Positions 3,477 to 5,480 of a DNA stretch of 5,480 bases are shown in pieces; the stretch's first letter is position 1; each line of letters starts with the position of its first letter. The notes beneath the pieces are model-generated. The model was given only the letters and a program-made list of their open reading frames with translations, made no database searches and had not been told where the DNA came from. The stretch covers positions 1 to 5,480 of the forward strand of contig CAZWOL010000105.1 in NCBI GenBank assembly GCA_964635325.1. The letters are read 5' to 3'. The position numbers and the translations under genes are program-made. The stretch comes from BOG-1112 sp964635325 (GTDB lineage: Bacteria; Bdellovibrionota_B; Oligoflexia; Oligoflexales; Bog-1112).

Positions 3477-5480
3477 TCAAAACTTACACTGAGCATCAAC
3501 TGCAGCCTTACTTTTCAAAAAGCGTTCGCGTATGGGAGCTGCTTGTAAGTAAAGTGCATTGAACTCATCCAGTAAAGCATCGCTTTTGTTAGCATCCTCT
3601 GCGAGTCCGAAGGTGAGACTTGCACCTGCTGCAGCCATAGCAGCGGAAGCCAGGCCAGCAGTCCAATAGGCCTTCTGTACAAAACCTTCGGTTGCTTTCT
3701 TAGTGATCGGAGTCTTTTGGATTTCAAGTTCAAGCCTTCGAACAGCTTCCTTTCGAGAAGCAAGTTTTTGTTCAAAGATTTCACGCGTCTTTAGACCCTT
3801 TGTCCAGTCATCATAATCCGTGAAGTTCAAGGGATTTTTAGGATTGAGATTTGCATCCAAGCCGACTTTCTTGTTTCTTGCAATATCCTGAACCTTGCTT
3901 CGTGAGTTGTCGAGATAGGCATTTACTTTTTTTAGATTTATTGTCCCATCATTTTCAGCGAAGCGGTGAAGGTCTTGAAGATCATCTTGTAAATTCTCAT
4001 AACCTGCATAAATTCTTTCAATGCTTGCTTGTATTGTGTCAAGTGTGTCTGTGAAGAGTCGGCCATCTAATGCGCGCATAGGATTGTACCATGCCTTTTG
4101 AGTAATTTCGCGGATAAGAGGTTTGATTTCGTTCATTTTGGTTGCGATGAGTGTTGCATCCGGTTTTTTTTCAAATGTTTTTTTGAGATCGTTGATACCA
4201 TCAAGAACATTCTGAACCTTTTTTGTTTGCAGATCTTCTGTATTTCCTTTGGCTTTGACTTCAAATCGGAATTGGTCTCGATATTCCTTAAATCGAGGAT
4301 GTGTTTCCACTGTCCTCATAATTTTTAAGTTATTATTAGAGAAGTATTTCTTTGTCTGCTCAAGATCTTGTTTAGCTTGTTGTGATAGATTCCGAGGTTC
4401 GATAATTTTGACTTCAAAGCGGCCGTTGATTTGCTCGTAGAGGTCATAAATTCCGCGATCGTTGCCTGCTCCGAATTGGCCTACAACTGGTCCGTCACCA
4501 TTGCCTAAGCCAATTTGAGGGCGATCGACCATATATTCAGCACCTTTTTCTCCTATGAAGAAAGCCCGACGTCGTGTTTCAAGGCCACCTTCATAGTGAG
4601 TATGTACTTCTTTAATATTTATACTGGTATTTTCTAGATTTGGATGGGCACTTAAAAGCTCTTCTATAGTTGAATATTGCCTCAGATTTACGTCCAAGTT
4701 CTGTTGCTTGACTACTTCGTTAGCTAGGACTGTGCGTAATTGTTCGGCACGAACCTTATCCTGTATAACTTCTTGAATTTCTATAAAACCGACCTCTCTC
4801 AGTGATTGATCCCGCAGCGCTTGAAGATGTGCAAGCTCAGATGCACGGTAGTTGCGGATGTTGCGCCAAATTTGCGTTGCTGTTCCTGAGATACCGATGG
4901 AGCCGATTGCTAGAAACACGAGCCCTTCGATGCGATCGGTGAGGGAGTGTGAGGACTTGGTGACTACGACAGTTTTTGTGGTCACTTGATTCTCAGTTTT
5001 TTTTCCATTCATATGTTGGTAGATCATATCGGCTTCTAACTCTTTGATGCCTTCGGTGAGCAAAATAGCCCGACAGACATCGGTGCCGATACGATCTTGA
5101 AAGCTCTGTGCAACCGTATTGATGGCTTCCGGTAGCTTGTTTCCTGCATCGACTAGCTTTTTGACGACCTCCCGCATTTGCTGGCAGATCTTCTGCATTT
5201 CGACTTCTTGGCTTCGCATTCCTTCCAAATGACCTCTTAGGTTGTCATTTAGCTGTCCTAGCACAACGTCAGGGACCTTAAATGGTTTGCCACATAGCTC
5301 CTCTGTTTCGCCGTCCTTGGATTGAGCGCATGCAGCGATCTCTAAACTTAATGTTTTGCTGCCCCCGTAGTCGATCGGAGTGCTCTCTCCAACGAAAGTT
5401 TGGATGAGACAGGCCTTGTCCTCATTGCAAATCGTTGCTTTCATGTAGCTAGCGTTGCTTGTGGCATCTGCACTAATTTT
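3477..5480 (-). CDS. Large two-span membrane protein, function unknown; 5' end outside window
   Basis: Unrecognised. The first ATG in the window (5444-5442) gives 655 residues, but the frame is open upstream to the edge for 12 more codons (KISADATSNASY) and no ribosome binding site precedes that ATG, so the real start, perhaps with a signal peptide, is probably beyond 5480. Numbering from that ATG: residues 1-170 are hydrophilic with cysteines at 6, 12, 39, 51, 87 and 124; about 173-192 (GLVFLAIGSIGISGTATQIW) is a likely membrane span followed by Arg 194, 197 and 200; 200-590 is long, charged and largely helical, with likely coiled coil near 353-372, 403-427, 465-495 and 552-577; about 594-614 is an Ala-rich second span preceded by lysines; the tail ends in AQCKF with Cys653. 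The positive-inside rule suggests a cytoplasmic middle with both cysteine-bearing ends in the periplasm. The middle holds a less helical, Gly-rich patch at about 285-350. It ends at TGA 3479-3477. Confidence 0.75.
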   Translation of the reverse strand, partial: KISADATSNASYMKATICNEDKACLIQTFVGESTPIDYGGSKTLSLEIAACAQSKDGETEELCGKPFKVPDVVLGQLNDNLRGHLEGMRSQEVEMQKICQQMREVVKKLVDAGNKLPEAINTVAQSFQDRIGTDVCRAILLTEGIKELEADMIYQHMNGKKTENQVTTKTVVVTKSSHSLTDRIEGLVFLAIGSIGISGTATQIWRNIRNYRASELAHLQALRDQSLREVGFIEIQEVIQDKVRAEQLRTVLANEVVKQQNLDVNLRQYSTIEELLSAHPNLENTSINIKEVHTHYEGGLETRRRAFFIGEKGAEYMVDRPQIGLGNGDGPVVGQFGAGNDRGIYDLYEQINGRFEVKIIEPRNLSQQAKQDLEQTKKYFSNNNLKIMRTVETHPRFKEYRDQFRFEVKAKGNTEDLQTKKVQNVLDGINDLKKTFEKKPDATLIATKMNEIKPLIREITQKAWYNPMRALDGRLFTDTLDTIQASIERIYAGYENLQDDLQDLHRFAENDGTINLKKVNAYLDNSRSKVQDIARNKKVGLDANLNPKNPLNFTDYDDWTKGLKTREIFEQKLASRKEAVRRLELEIQKTPITKKATEGFVQKAYWTAGLASAAMAAAGASLTFGLAEDANKSDALLDEFNALYLQAAPIRERFLKSKAAVDAQCKF

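Noticed and set aside
4510..4560. Phage tape-measure-like G-E-x-G-x-E motif (FFIGEKGAEYMV) in the large protein
   Set aside because: The motif is short and partly degenerate, the protein has two spans with a cytoplasmic middle rather than a tape-measure layout, and no other phage gene is nearby.
1..5480. A multi-gene defence, toxin or mobile system
   Set aside because: Genes alternate strand, share no pathway, and no integrase, transposase, terminal repeat, nuclease or toxin-antitoxin pair is visible.

Overview
The window reads as ordinary chromosomal DNA from a Gram-negative bacterium. The grounds are a Sec-type signal peptide on a partial gene, a DbpA-type RNA helicase of the length and domain order seen in proteobacteria, and an inner-membrane EamA-family transporter. 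Base composition looks intermediate (about mid-40s % GC by eye, not counted). I cannot place the organism more exactly. A proteobacterium or a Bdellovibrio-like relative would fit, but nothing here is diagnostic. No tRNA, rRNA, CRISPR array, insertion sequence or phage module is visible.

Layout, left to right. (1) At 1-115 (-) lies the first 38 codons of a gene for an exported protein, running off the left edge. (2) At 116-296 a divergent intergenic region is packed with short palindromes and probably holds the promoters of both neighbours. (3) At 297-1265 (+) is a ten-helix EamA/DMT-family transporter. (4) At 1309-2709 (-) is the DEAD-box helicase DbpA, starting at GTG, convergent with the transporter and only 43 bases from it. 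(5) At 2710-2879 a second divergent intergenic region has a hairpin in the dbpA leader and a -10-like box for the next gene. (6) At 2880-3374 (+) is a small protein with about four membrane segments and many acidic residues within or beside them. (7) At 3375-3476 a convergent gap has a weak hairpin/T-tract and a repeat-like TTCCGAG motif. (8) At 3477-5480 (-) is a long unrecognised protein with two membrane segments. Its reading frame stays open through the right edge, so its true start is outside the window.

Neighbouring genes alternate strand, so each complete gene is probably its own transcription unit. There is no visible operon and no clear shared pathway. The transporter and helicase are familiar families. 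The two parts worth attention are the large right-hand protein (likely N-out/C-out, with cysteines on the outer segments and slippage-prone A8 tracts) and the palindrome-rich region at 116-296. I did not find convincing evidence of a new multi-gene system.
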